DNA from: Verrucomicrobiales bacterium
Lineage (GTDB): Bacteria > Verrucomicrobiota > Verrucomicrobiae > Limisphaerales > UBA1100
Direction of reading: 5' to 3'
Length of the DNA: 51,348 nt
Assembly: GCA_002721895.1 (NCBI GenBank)
Contig: PBLV01000054.1
Location: forward strand, 1-51,348
Made by a program: the position numbers and the translations under genes. This document shows positions 41,192 to 50,012 of this stretch, in pieces. Positions within the stretch are counted from its first letter, which is position 1, and every line of letters begins with the position of its first letter. The notes beneath the pieces are model-generated. The model did not search any database. It had not been told where the DNA came from and worked only from the letters and a program-made list of their open reading frames with translations.

Positions 41192-43248
41192 CCCAGCAGC
41201 TCCCGCGCAGCCACCAGCACGCCCTCGACGCTGAGGCCGTTCTTCTCGTACAGGTGATCCGCCTTGTAGGCCGACTGTCCGAACTCGCCGTCGATGCCCA
41301 GCGTCTTGGCCGTGTGCGCGATGCCCGTGCGGGAAAGGGCGTGCGACAATTGCGCGCCCATGCCGCCGATGGACTGGTGGTCCTCGATGGTCACCAGCCG
41401 GCCGCCCGCCACTTGCACGGCCGCGCCGATAGTGTCCACGTCCACGCGGTTGACGAAGGGGTTGTTGATGACCGTCGCGTTGACGCCGTCGGCGGCCAGT
41501 TGTTTGCCGGCCTCGATGGCGCGGTTTAAAAGCACGCCGCTGCCCACCAGCACCACGTCGCCGCCCTCGCGCAACACCTGCGCCTTGCCCCAGTCGTAAG
41601 CGGGATTCTCCACCCAACTGAGCGGGTAGTTCTCGCGGCCGACAAAGAATATGTAGCTCTCGCCATCGCGGCCCGCCGCGCGGTCGTCGGCAAAGCGCCG
41701 GATGGCCTGGTACATGAACGCCTCCGCCTCATCCGGGCAAGACGGCACGATGACCACCGTGTGTGGGATGGAACTGACCGCGGCGAGATAAGTGGTGGCC
41801 TGATGGCTCGCGCCGTCGGCGGCGTCCTGGAAGCCCACGTGGCTGAACATCGCGATGACCGGCCCCTGGCTCAGCGCGCCCATCGTCAACGGCAGGTTGC
41901 CCTTGGTGACGCCGAACTGACCGAAGGTGTCCACGATCGGCACCAGCCCCACCTTGCTCAAGCCCACGCCGGTGCTGACCATGTTCGCCTCGGCGATGCC
42001 CACCTCGATGAACCGGTCCGGGCAGGCCTTCTGGAACGCGCTGATGCCGGTTGAGCCCTGCACGTCCGACGACACGGAGTAAACGGGAATCCCCTCCTCC
42101 GCTGCCTGGATCGCCGCCTTCGCAAGGCCGGCCTGCACCTTGCTCTTTTTAACAACAGGCGCGTCGCTCGGCGCCGCGTCTGCCTTCGCCGCCTCCTTTG
42201 CGGCCCAGGCGTCATGCAGCTCCTTTGCCCAGTTGGCAAACTCCGCGGGAGCATCGCCGCCGTAAATCTCCGTCATCCACTCGCAAATCTTCTCCGCATT
42301 GCCCAGCGGGAAGCCGTGGCCGCCGGCCGCGTTCTCCTCGGTGGCGGCGATGCCCTTGCCCTTGATCGTCTTCACCCACAGGCAAACCGGCTGGGACGCA
42401 TCCGCGCGCGCGCCAGCGATGGCCTGCTCCAGCGCGAGGTACACCGCCTGCAAATCATGGCCGTCCTCCACGCGCACCACCTTCCAGCCGAGGTCGTCCA
42501 GCGCTTCAAAACTCGGCTGCATGGAGAAACTGTCGGCGGTGATGCGGCCGGAGAGCTTCGTGTCATTGTCCGAAAGCACGAGCACGAAGGGGTTCACGCG
42601 CCCCTTCGCCGCCAGCCCGGGGATGGCCGCCAGCGATTCCTTGGCCTCGCCCTCCATCATGCCGCCGTCAGAAATAGTGCAGAGCGTCACGCGGTCGTTG
42701 CCCGCCACGCGGTCGCCGATGGCCAGCCCCTGCGCCTGCGGCAGGCCCGAGCCCAGCGGCCCGTTGCTGATGAGGATGCCCTCCGGGTTCAGGTGGCTCT
42801 CGCCGTGCCCCGTCAGCTTGCTCTTGATGCCGCGGAAACCCCGCAGCGCCTCGTACGTCATCCCGTCAAATCCATAATTGGCCCGGAGCGCATAAACGCC
42901 GTTCTCCGTGTGGCCCGCGTCGTTCACAAAATTAAACGCCTCGTGCCAATGCCGACCCTCGGTGGCGAACATCAGCGCGTGCGCAGCCGCCATGATCTCC
43001 GCGAACGCCGCCGGCCCGCCCCAGTGGCACGCCGCGCCGCCGGTGACCGCGTGGATGTTCATCAACGCCACCGCCGCCCGCGTCGCGTTGGGGTCGGCCA
43101 CTGCCACCTCGGCGCCCGCGGCATCCTTGACCGTGACGGCATATTTTGGCGGCCCCGCCGGCGTGTCGGCCAGCCGCGCGGGGATGGCCAGTGGTTTCAA
43201 CGGCGGCGCATCAACCGCCTGCACTCCCGAGGATGTGTCTGCTCCCAT
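41188..43248 (-). CDS. tkt: transketolase (divergent type)
   Basis: This thiamine-diphosphate enzyme of the non-oxidative pentose phosphate pathway has 686 residues, close to the family norm. The N-terminal half has GPLGSGLPQAQGLAIG and a cofactor motif SDGGMMEG followed by LVLSDNDTK. The middle pyrimidine domain has the catalytic-Glu region EVGIAEANMVSTGVGLS and HVGFQDAADGASHQ, and the C-terminal domain has VTIEDHQSIGGMGAQLSHAL. The common GDG reads SDG here, though the Asp and Asn metal ligands remain. The start ATG 43248 removes a hydrophobic stretch that would come from upstream DNA. Sugar specificity is not certain. Confidence 0.88.
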   Translation of the reverse strand: MGADTSSGVQAVDAPPLKPLAIPARLADTPAGPPKYAVTVKDAAGAEVAVADPNATRAAVALMNIHAVTGGAACHWGGPAAFAEIMAAAHALMFATEGRHWHEAFNFVNDAGHTENGVYALRANYGFDGMTYEALRGFRGIKSKLTGHGESHLNPEGILISNGPLGSGLPQAQGLAIGDRVAGNDRVTLCTISDGGMMEGEAKESLAAIPGLAAKGRVNPFVLVLSDNDTKLSGRITADSFSMQPSFEALDDLGWKVVRVEDGHDLQAVYLALEQAIAGARADASQPVCLWVKTIKGKGIAATEENAAGGHGFPLGNAEKICEWMTEIYGGDAPAEFANWAKELHDAWAAKEAAKADAAPSDAPVVKKSKVQAGLAKAAIQAAEEGIPVYSVSSDVQGSTGISAFQKACPDRFIEVGIAEANMVSTGVGLSKVGLVPIVDTFGQFGVTKGNLPLTMGALSQGPVIAMFSHVGFQDAADGASHQATTYLAAVSSIPHTVVIVPSCPDEAEAFMYQAIRRFADDRAAGRDGESYIFFVGRENYPLSWVENPAYDWGKAQVLREGGDVVLVGSGVLLNRAIEAGKQLAADGVNATVINNPFVNRVDVDTIGAAVQVAGGRLVTIEDHQSIGGMGAQLSHALSRTGIAHTAKTLGIDGEFGQSAYKADHLYEKNGLSVEGVLVAARELLG

Positions 43249-43328
43249 GATTAAAACTGCTGCGTTTGGTTCCTTGACAGATTGGCCGCGCACTCTAGTC
43301 GGCGGCGGGAAAAAGAAAAGCCAAAAGC

Positions 43329-43405
43329 TGGTACGCGCGGCGGGGGTCGAACCCACAACCTCTGGCTCCGGAGGCCAGCGCTCTATCCAATTGAGCTACG
43401 CGCGC
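43329..43405 (-). tRNA. tRNA-Arg (anticodon CCG)
   Basis: A 77-nt cloverleaf reads on the minus strand: acceptor GCGCGCG with CGCGCGT (a G-T first pair), TA linker, D arm GCTC-AATTGGATA-GAGC. The anticodon stem CTGGC/GCCAG holds loop CTCCGGA, giving anticodon CCG (codon CGG). The T arm is GTGGG-TTCGACC-CCCGC, and the CCA end is encoded (43329-43331). It stands between the transketolase and the prepilin gene. Confidence 0.95.
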
Positions 43406-43449
43406 GGTTGCCGAGGGATAATCCAAAATGACCCGATTCGCAACTGCAA

Positions 43450-43662
43450 TCAGTCGCGGTCCCATTGCCCTGGCTTGACAGAGGATGGAGCAATTCGCGG
43501 TCCATTGGGGTCATTCGGATTCTCATGGCCCACATTGCGAGCCTTACGAAGCGCCTTGGCAAAAACAGGCAACATCATGCTCATCAAGATGCCGATGATG
43601 GCCACGACGAGCATCAACTCGAGAATGGTGACGCCACGGCGGTGTTTACTGCGCGTCTTCAT
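43450..43662 (-). CDS. short type IV prepilin/pseudopilin-like protein
   Basis: The 70-residue protein has a class III signal: MKTRSKHRRG, then VTILELMLVVAIIGILMSMM, with Glu at position +5 after the predicted cleavage. Only about 40 residues follow (FAKALRKARN to KPGQWDRD), rich in Asn/Pro/Asp and too short for a normal pilin head. Such short prepilins are frequent in Planctomycetes and Verrucomicrobia; they may be minor pseudopilins. It overlaps the LRR gene by four bases (ATGA), so the two are translated together. Confidence 0.83.
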   Translation of the reverse strand: MKTRSKHRRGVTILELMLVVAIIGILMSMMLPVFAKALRKARNVGHENPNDPNGPRIAPSSVKPGQWDRD

Positions 43663-43943
43663 TTTGGCAAATCAGCCAACACGGTACAGCCGGGCAGCGC
43701 CTTGCGAAGTGCTTCCACACCATCAGCCGTCACTTCCGTGCGCACAAGACCAATCCAGCGCAGCTTAGCCAACCCATGAAGCTGGGCTAAGGCCTCGTCG
43801 GAAACCTTGGTGTCATCGAGATTGAGGCCGACAACATCGCCACCCTCCAACACGACCCGGACCTCAGCGGAGACTATAGACTTCAGTGCAACAACCATGT
43901 CGCCGTTGTTCTCGGAGAGTGCTTCGATCAATGCATCCGCCAT
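43659..43943 (-). CDS. small leucine-rich-repeat protein
   Basis: The 94-residue protein ends in two LRR units of the type common in Planctomycetes and Verrucomicrobia: NLDDTKVSDEALAQL, LAKLRWIGLVRTEVTADGV, closing with LRKALPGCTV. The first 40 residues (MADALIEALSENNGDMVVA) have no clear domain. No signal peptide is seen, so it is probably cytoplasmic. It is coupled to the downstream prepilin gene and divergent from glnS. Confidence 0.75.
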   Translation of the reverse strand: MADALIEALSENNGDMVVALKSIVSAEVRVVLEGGDVVGLNLDDTKVSDEALAQLHGLAKLRWIGLVRTEVTADGVEALRKALPGCTVLADLPK

Positions 43944-43985
43944 TTCCCAAGACGTTAGAAAGGCGGCTGTGAAAAGTCAAAGCGA

Positions 43986-45734
43986 ATGGAAATGATTGAC
44001 GGCGAGAAGGATTTGCCCGATGAAGCGTCCGGAGGCATGAGCAGCGAATCCACCAGTGACACCCCACGGGATTTTATCCGCGACCTTGTGACGGCAGACT
44101 TGGCAAGCGGGAAATATGGCCAAGTGATCACGCGTTTTCCGCCGGAGCCAAATGGCTACCTGCATATTGGACACGCAAAATCAATCTGCCTGAATTTTGG
44201 TATCGCCCTCGAGAACAATGGCGTGTGCAACCTTCGATTTGACGACACCAACCCGGTCAAGGAAGACACCGAATATGTCGAGTCAATTCAGGAAGACGTT
44301 CGTTGGTTGATTGATGGTTGGGCCAATCAAGTCCTTGCGCCCAAGGTCTATTTTGCCTCGGATTATTTCGAGCAGCTTCATGGTTACGCTGTTCAGCTGA
44401 TTCAGGATGGCAAGGCCTACGTATGCGACTTGAAGGCGGAAGATTGGGAGGCCTACCGCGGCGTGCCCGAGAAGCCCGGTCGGGAAAGTCCCGGCCGGAA
44501 CCGAAGCGTGGAGGAAAACCTAGAGTTATTCGAACGCATGCGGGTGGGTGAGTTTGTCGACGGGGAAAAGACGCTGCGCGCGAAGATCGACATGGCCTCG
44601 CCCAACCTGCATCTGCGCGACCCCGTGCTCTACCGCATCCGTCATGAGGAGCATCATCATGCCGGCGACAAATGGTGCATCTACCCGATGTACGACTTCA
44701 CCCATTGCCTTTCCGACAGCATCGAAGGCATTTCACACTCGATTTGCACGCTGGAATTCGAGGTACACCGGCCGCTTTACGACTGGGCATTGGAGTCATT
44801 GCCTGTGCCACGGCCACGGCCGCACCAGCATGAGTTTGCCCGCCTCAACCTGACTTACACAGTGATGAGCAAACGCAAACTCATCCAACTGGTGCAGGAA
44901 GGCCATGTTGCCGGATGGGATGACCCGCGCATGTGGACAATCGCGGGGCTCCGCCGGCGGGGATATACCCCCGCATCCATTCGCAATTTTTGCCGGAATT
45001 TGGGCGTGACCAAATATAATTCACTCACGGATATCACGCTGTTGGAGAACAGCATTCGCGAGGAATTAAACCAAACCGCAGAGCGCCGCTGCGCCGTACT
45101 CGACCCCATTGAGGTAATTATTGAAAATTTTCCAGAGGATACGGTTGAGGAATTGGATGCTGTCAATAACCCTGAGAACGAAAAGGCCGGAATCCGAAAA
45201 GTGCCTTTTTCCCGGCGACTATATATTGAACGGACAGATTTCATGGAGGATCCGCCCAAAAAGTTTTTCCGCCTTGGCCCCGGCCGGGAAGTGCGGCTGC
45301 GATACGCCTACTTCATTACCTGCACGGACTTTGAGAAAGATGCGGAGGGAAACATCACCCGATTGCGCTGCACTTATGATCCTCAAACGAGGGGCGGCCA
45401 TTCACCCGATGGGCGAAAGGTCAAAGGCACCATCCATTGGGTTAACGCCGAGCAGGCTGTTGCTGCCGAGGTGCGCTTATATGACCGACTTTTCACACAA
45501 GCCGAGCCGGATGCGGAGGGAAATTTTCTCGAACACATTAACCCCGATTCGCTGAAGACCATCACCGCCCAAGTCGAGCCAGCCTTGGCTGAAGCCCAAG
45601 CTGGCGAACGGTTTCAATTCGAACGCAACGGGTATTTTTTCGTGGACCCAACGGACAGCGCAGCAGGCCAACCCATCTTCAACCGCATTGTTCCCTTGCG
45701 CGACACATGGGCCAAGATCGCGAAAAAAGCGTAG
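43986..45734 (+). CDS. glnS: glutamine--tRNA ligase
   Basis: This class I synthetase charges tRNA-Gln directly. The 582-residue protein has [17 protein letters not shown] (HIGH motif), [31 protein letters not shown] and a KMSKS-like VMSKRKL, followed by the two beta-barrel anticodon domains. ATG 43986 is the first start; ATG 44037 ([10 protein letters not shown]) is nearer to where homologues begin but has GGAGG only one base away. It meets the phosphatase gene tail to tail with a 3-nt gap. Confidence 0.95.
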   Translation: MEMIDGEKDLPDEASGGMSSESTSDTPRDFIRDLVTADLASGKYGQVITRFPPEPNGYLHIGHAKSICLNFGIALENNGVCNLRFDDTNPVKEDTEYVESIQEDVRWLIDGWANQVLAPKVYFASDYFEQLHGYAVQLIQDGKAYVCDLKAEDWEAYRGVPEKPGRESPGRNRSVEENLELFERMRVGEFVDGEKTLRAKIDMASPNLHLRDPVLYRIRHEEHHHAGDKWCIYPMYDFTHCLSDSIEGISHSICTLEFEVHRPLYDWALESLPVPRPRPHQHEFARLNLTYTVMSKRKLIQLVQEGHVAGWDDPRMWTIAGLRRRGYTPASIRNFCRNLGVTKYNSLTDITLLENSIREELNQTAERRCAVLDPIEVIIENFPEDTVEELDAVNNPENEKAGIRKVPFSRRLYIERTDFMEDPPKKFFRLGPGREVRLRYAYFITCTDFEKDAEGNITRLRCTYDPQTRGGHSPDGRKVKGTIHWVNAEQAVAAEVRLYDRLFTQAEPDAEGNFLEHINPDSLKTITAQVEPALAEAQAGERFQFERNGYFFVDPTDSAAGQPIFNRIVPLRDTWAKIAKKA

Positions 45735-45737
45735 CCA

Positions 45738-46538
45738 CTAGACCAGCCGCTGAACCTTTTTTCGCAGCAGACCATTGCTGGCTATCAGTTCGTATGTGTA
45801 CCGCCCGTTTAGCGGTTTCCTCCAAAACTCTCCGCCCGCGCATTCGAGAATCAATCCCCCTGCGGCGATGTCCCAAAGATGGATACCGTTCTCTCGGTAA
45901 ATATCTAGGCGTCCCGCGGCTGTCCAAGTGAGCGCCAAAGCCGCGCTGCCCAGCAGCCTGACTTTGAGCACTCTTTGATAAAGCCGCATGAATACTGGCA
46001 TGTTACGACGAAGTGTTGACCGGCTTTTGGCGAAGCCGATTGAAACAATGGATTTCTCCAGTTGACTCGTGTCGCTGACACAAATTACCCGCCCATTAAG
46101 GCGGGCTCTTTGCCCCAACCGAGCCACCCACATTTCATCGAGAAACGGGTCATACACCACGCCAAGAATCGTGTTGTATTCATCCCAATGTCCACTGGCG
46201 TCAGTCCTGCGTCGCTGCAAGGCAATGGAAATGCAAGCATGCGGCAGCCCTCGACTGAAGTTGACTGTACCATCAATCGGATCCACGACCCAACGCCAGT
46301 CCGCCGAGGGGTCTCCAACGACTCCCTCCTCACCCAAAATTGATATTTCTGGAAAAACCCTGCGCAAAGCACGCTCAATCTTGCGCTGACTGCGCTCGTC
46401 AAGCTCCAGCTTGATGTCATATGCCGACTGGTGATTGATATCCTTGCGGACATGAAGCTGCCTTTTCAGAAATGCCCCGACATTGCGCGCGGTCTCCTGC
46501 GCCACCTGGTGCGCACGATATAAATCCCTTTGCTTCAT
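45738..46538 (-). CDS. inositol monophosphatase family protein
   Basis: This Mg2+-dependent phosphatase has 266 residues. The metal-site motifs are ISILGEEGV, WVVDPIDGTVNFSRGLP and the C-terminal HLWDIAAGGLILECAGG. The family includes SuhB, HisN-type histidinol phosphatases and CysQ; sequence alone does not tell which substrate is used. ATG 46538 overlaps the upstream gene as ATGA and is preferred over a GTG at 46559. It is the last gene of cimA-valS-ydcF-this. Confidence 0.92.
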   Translation of the reverse strand: MKQRDLYRAHQVAQETARNVGAFLKRQLHVRKDINHQSAYDIKLELDERSQRKIERALRRVFPEISILGEEGVVGDPSADWRWVVDPIDGTVNFSRGLPHACISIALQRRRTDASGHWDEYNTILGVVYDPFLDEMWVARLGQRARLNGRVICVSDTSQLEKSIVSIGFAKSRSTLRRNMPVFMRLYQRVLKVRLLGSAALALTWTAAGRLDIYRENGIHLWDIAAGGLILECAGGEFWRKPLNGRYTYELIASNGLLRKKVQRLV

Positions 46539-47326
46539 GACGTCCCGGGCTTTATCCACCCGCGAGAACGGTAGTACAACCAGCCGAATTGTTCGTGCAA
46601 ATACATGCGAAACTGCTCAAGCCGCCCTCCTACTGGAACTGGCAAAAACCGCTTGTAAAATGGTGTTTGGCTTCCGGGTTGTTTGCCCGAAAAATCACAG
46701 CCGACAGGGATCACCTCGACTCCCGTAGTCCCAAACACAGCCTCTGCGCGGCGCATGTGCCATGCCGATGTAACAAGTATTACTCTCTTCCAAGCATGTT
46801 CTTCCTTCAAATTCAACACCCGCCTTGCCTCTTCACGCGTGTTGGCACAAATACCAAGATCAAATATTTTCACATGCAATTGCTGGCGTTTCAACCATGG
46901 CCCGAGCAACTCAGCCTCTGGATCCATGCGCACCCCATTTTTGACACTCCCGCCTCCCAAAACCAAATTCGGAGCTTTGCCCAAATGCACAAGTTCAACT
47001 CCTGCAAGAAACCGGTCAAAATAAGGCCCTGCATTGAACCCAGCCGGCTCGCTCATTTTCCCCTCTCTCAGCCCCCCTCCCAGCACCACGATGGCATCTG
47101 CCGCCGGCAAACCTTTCCAACCCTCACGAATATATGGATGTTCCAACTTCCCCAGCAACCACGAGGAAAATGGTGATGCTCCCAGAATATAGAGAACAAC
47201 AACCATCCCTCCACTGCCAATGGCCAATTTCGTTCTTCTCCTGTAAATGCACCAACCGCAAAACCCGACCAACACCAACCAGACCACCGCAACCGGGTTC
47301 AGCAGAAGTTTGAACAAGTAGGCCAT
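46535..47326 (-). CDS. YdcF/ElyC family membrane protein (DUF218)
   Basis: The 263-residue protein has two N-terminal transmembrane helices (residues ~5-28 and ~36-52) and then a DUF218 domain. Motifs are DAIVVLGGGLREG, LVLGGGSVKNG, ANTREEARRVL and VILVTSAWHMRRAEAVF. ElyC is linked to cell-envelope integrity in E. coli; other members have unknown function. It begins 14 nt after valS and overlaps the following phosphatase gene. Confidence 0.88.
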   Translation of the reverse strand: MAYLFKLLLNPVAVVWLVLVGFCGWCIYRRRTKLAIGSGGMVVVLYILGASPFSSWLLGKLEHPYIREGWKGLPAADAIVVLGGGLREGKMSEPAGFNAGPYFDRFLAGVELVHLGKAPNLVLGGGSVKNGVRMDPEAELLGPWLKRQQLHVKIFDLGICANTREEARRVLNLKEEHAWKRVILVTSAWHMRRAEAVFGTTGVEVIPVGCDFSGKQPGSQTPFYKRFLPVPVGGRLEQFRMYLHEQFGWLYYRSRGWIKPGTS

Positions 47327-47340
47327 GCCCTTGGAATAAC

Positions 47341-50010
47341 TCAGGCTCCGGCGAGATAATCCAACGCCTGCTGCAATTGCCCCCGTTTTTCACGGCAATC
47401 CGCCAGACGTGTTTTCGCATCCTCAAGAACATGTGGAGGAACTTTCTCGACGTAGTCCTTGTTTTTAAGTTTGCCCTCATACTTGGCAATCTCTTTCTCA
47501 ATCTTGTCCAACTGTTTCCCAATCCGCCCCTTTTCCGCTTCCACGTCAACCAATCCATCCAGCGGAAGATATAATTCGCCAAATGCAGAACGAGCAGTCG
47601 GTGTGCCTTTGCGTGGGGCATAACTGGCGTCTGCGGTCAATGACTCGGCGTTGAGCAGGCTTTGGGTGACTTCGATTTCGTATGGGTCCAGTTGGCCGGC
47701 GGGTTTGATGATGTAATCGATCTTTTTGGCAAACGGAATATTGCCGATTGCCCGGAGGTTGCGGCCGGCGGTGACCAGTTCGTGCTTGGCGGCAACGAGA
47801 TCGTCGATGGTGTCATCCAGCGCGTAGTGTTCGTTGAAATCTTCCTCGAACGCTCTCGGCCAGTGGGCGGTCATGATGGTTTCGCCGCCTTGATCGGCGG
47901 GCATGTCCTGCGAGTAGCCCAGACCATGCCAAAGTTCCTCGGTGATGAACGGCAGGAAGGGATGGAACAGGCGCAGCGTGTGGCCCATGACGAAGTCAAA
48001 CACGGCCAGCACATTGGCTTTGCGGGCGGGGTCGTCGCCAAAGAAAGTCGCCTTGCAGCTTTCCACATACCAATCGCAAAACTCGCTCCAGAAAAACCGG
48101 TACAACGCGCCGGTGGCATCGGTGAATCGGTACGCCTCAAAGGCGGCGGTCACCTCGCGGATGGCTTGATCGAGTCGGCGCAAAATCCATTTGTCATCGC
48201 TGGTGAGCAGCGCGGGATCAATCTCGCCCTCAGTCTCGCCACCCTGCATTTGGCGGAAGCGGCATGCGTTCCAGAGCTTGTTGCAAAAGTTGCGGCCGAG
48301 TTCCACGTCCTTTTCGTCGAAGAGCACGTCGAGTCCCTGCGGGGCACTGCGCATCGTGCCAAAGCGCAAGGCGTCGGCGCCGTATTGGCCGATTAGCTCC
48401 AGCGGATCGGGCGAATTGCCGAGGCTCTTGGACATCTTGCGGCCTTTCTTATCGCGGATGATGCCGGTGAAATAAACGTTTCGGAATGGCAGATCGCCGC
48501 GCCATTCGTAGCCGGCCATGATCATCCGGGCGACCCAGAAGAAAATGATATCCGGCCCGGTCACCAGATCGGTGGTGGGATAAAATTTCTTAAGCGTGTT
48601 GGTTTCTTCCGGCCAACCCATCGTGGCAAACGGCCAGAGCCATGAGCTGCACCACGTGTCGAGTACGTCGGGATCCTGTTCCCAACCCTCGCCCTCGGGC
48701 GCCTCAAGGCCACAGTGGATTTCCTCGCCGCGATACCACACCGGAATGCGGTGCCCCCACCAGAGTTGGCGGCTGATGCACCAGTCCTGCAGCCCGCCCA
48801 TCCAGTAATCATAAGTCTTGGACCAGCGCTCGGGGTAAAATTTCATGTCCCCGTTGTCCACACAATCGCGCGCCTGTTGCTGGCTCGGGTATTTGAGGAA
48901 CCACTGTTCGGACAGGCGCGGCTCGATCGGCACATCGGCGCGTTCGCTGAAGCCGACGTTGTTTTTGTAATCCTCCGTCTTGATCAGCGCGCCCAGTTCC
49001 TCGAGCTTCGCGGCGGCGGCCTTGCGGGCTTCAAACCGATCCAAGCCGGCGAGGTCGTTGCCGGCGAGGTCGTTCATTTTGCCATCGGCAGTGATCACCT
49101 CAATGGCCTCCACGCCGGCGCGTTGGCCGATGTCGAAATCCGCCTTGTCGTGCGCGGGGGTGACCTTCAGCACGCCGGTGCCAAACTCAATATCGATGTG
49201 ATCATCGGCTACGATCGGCAGGTGCGCCTGATTTTCCACCGGCAACGGGCGCACCGCGTGTTTGCCGATGAGCTTGCCGTAGCGCGGATCCTTCGGATTG
49301 ACCGCAATGGCCGTGTCGCCCGGGATGGTCTCCGGTCGGGTGGTGGCGATCTCCAGCCAAGTGTCCGGCTCTTCCACCACCTGTACCTTGAAATAATAGA
49401 GCTGGCTGTTCTGCTCTTTCATGATGACTTCCTCATCCGAAAGGGCGGTCAACGATTTCGGGCACCAATTCACCATGCGCTTGCCGCGATAGATGAGGCC
49501 TTTCTCGTACAAATCCACAAACACGCGCTGCACGCAGGCCGTGTACTCCTCATCCATCGTGAAGCGCAGGCGCGACCAATCACAACTCGCGCCGAGCTTT
49601 TTCAACTGCTCAATGATGATGCCGCCGTGCTTCTCTTTCCATTCCCAGATGTGCTCGAGCAACTTCTCGCGACCCAAGTCATCGCGATGACGCATAACGC
49701 CTTCCTTGACCAGCTTGCGCTCCACCACGCTCTGCGTGGCAATGCCCGCGTGATCCGTGCCTGGCAGCCACAGCACCTCCTTGCCGTCCATGCGCGCCTT
49801 GCGGGCGAGCAGGTCCTGAATGGTGTTGTTGAGCACATGGCCCATGTGCAGAACGCCCGTGACATTGGGCGGCGGGATGACAATGGAAAACGCCGGCCGC
49901 TGTTCAGAGACACGTTCGGGATTCGCGGTGAAACAATCGTTCTCCTCCCAGAACGAATACCACTTGTCCTCCACTGCCTGCGGTTCGTAAGCCTTGGGAA
50001 TCTCCGCCAT
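47341..50010 (-). CDS. valS: valine--tRNA ligase
   Basis: This class I synthetase has 889 residues, normal for ValRS. It shows PPPNVTGVLHMGHVLNN (HIGH motif), WLPGTDHAGIATQ, the editing domain (ATTRPETIPGDTA, FGTGVLKVTPAHDKADFDIG), and KMSKS at GRKMSKSLGNSPDPL. An anticodon helical domain and a C-terminal coiled-coil arm (EKGRIGKQLDKIEKEIAKYEGKL) follow. It starts 2 nt after cimA, so a link between isoleucine-precursor synthesis and branched-chain tRNA charging in one transcript is likely. Confidence 0.97.
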   Translation of the reverse strand: MAEIPKAYEPQAVEDKWYSFWEENDCFTANPERVSEQRPAFSIVIPPPNVTGVLHMGHVLNNTIQDLLARKARMDGKEVLWLPGTDHAGIATQSVVERKLVKEGVMRHRDDLGREKLLEHIWEWKEKHGGIIIEQLKKLGASCDWSRLRFTMDEEYTACVQRVFVDLYEKGLIYRGKRMVNWCPKSLTALSDEEVIMKEQNSQLYYFKVQVVEEPDTWLEIATTRPETIPGDTAIAVNPKDPRYGKLIGKHAVRPLPVENQAHLPIVADDHIDIEFGTGVLKVTPAHDKADFDIGQRAGVEAIEVITADGKMNDLAGNDLAGLDRFEARKAAAAKLEELGALIKTEDYKNNVGFSERADVPIEPRLSEQWFLKYPSQQQARDCVDNGDMKFYPERWSKTYDYWMGGLQDWCISRQLWWGHRIPVWYRGEEIHCGLEAPEGEGWEQDPDVLDTWCSSWLWPFATMGWPEETNTLKKFYPTTDLVTGPDIIFFWVARMIMAGYEWRGDLPFRNVYFTGIIRDKKGRKMSKSLGNSPDPLELIGQYGADALRFGTMRSAPQGLDVLFDEKDVELGRNFCNKLWNACRFRQMQGGETEGEIDPALLTSDDKWILRRLDQAIREVTAAFEAYRFTDATGALYRFFWSEFCDWYVESCKATFFGDDPARKANVLAVFDFVMGHTLRLFHPFLPFITEELWHGLGYSQDMPADQGGETIMTAHWPRAFEEDFNEHYALDDTIDDLVAAKHELVTAGRNLRAIGNIPFAKKIDYIIKPAGQLDPYEIEVTQSLLNAESLTADASYAPRKGTPTARSAFGELYLPLDGLVDVEAEKGRIGKQLDKIEKEIAKYEGKLKNKDYVEKVPPHVLEDAKTRLADCREKRGQLQQALDYLAGA

Positions 50011-50012
50011 GA

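Noticed and set aside
43249..43356. 36 extra N-terminal codons for the transketolase
   Set aside because: They run into the tRNA-Arg gene and read as an unlikely FWLFFFPPP stretch; ATG 43248 fits the family start.
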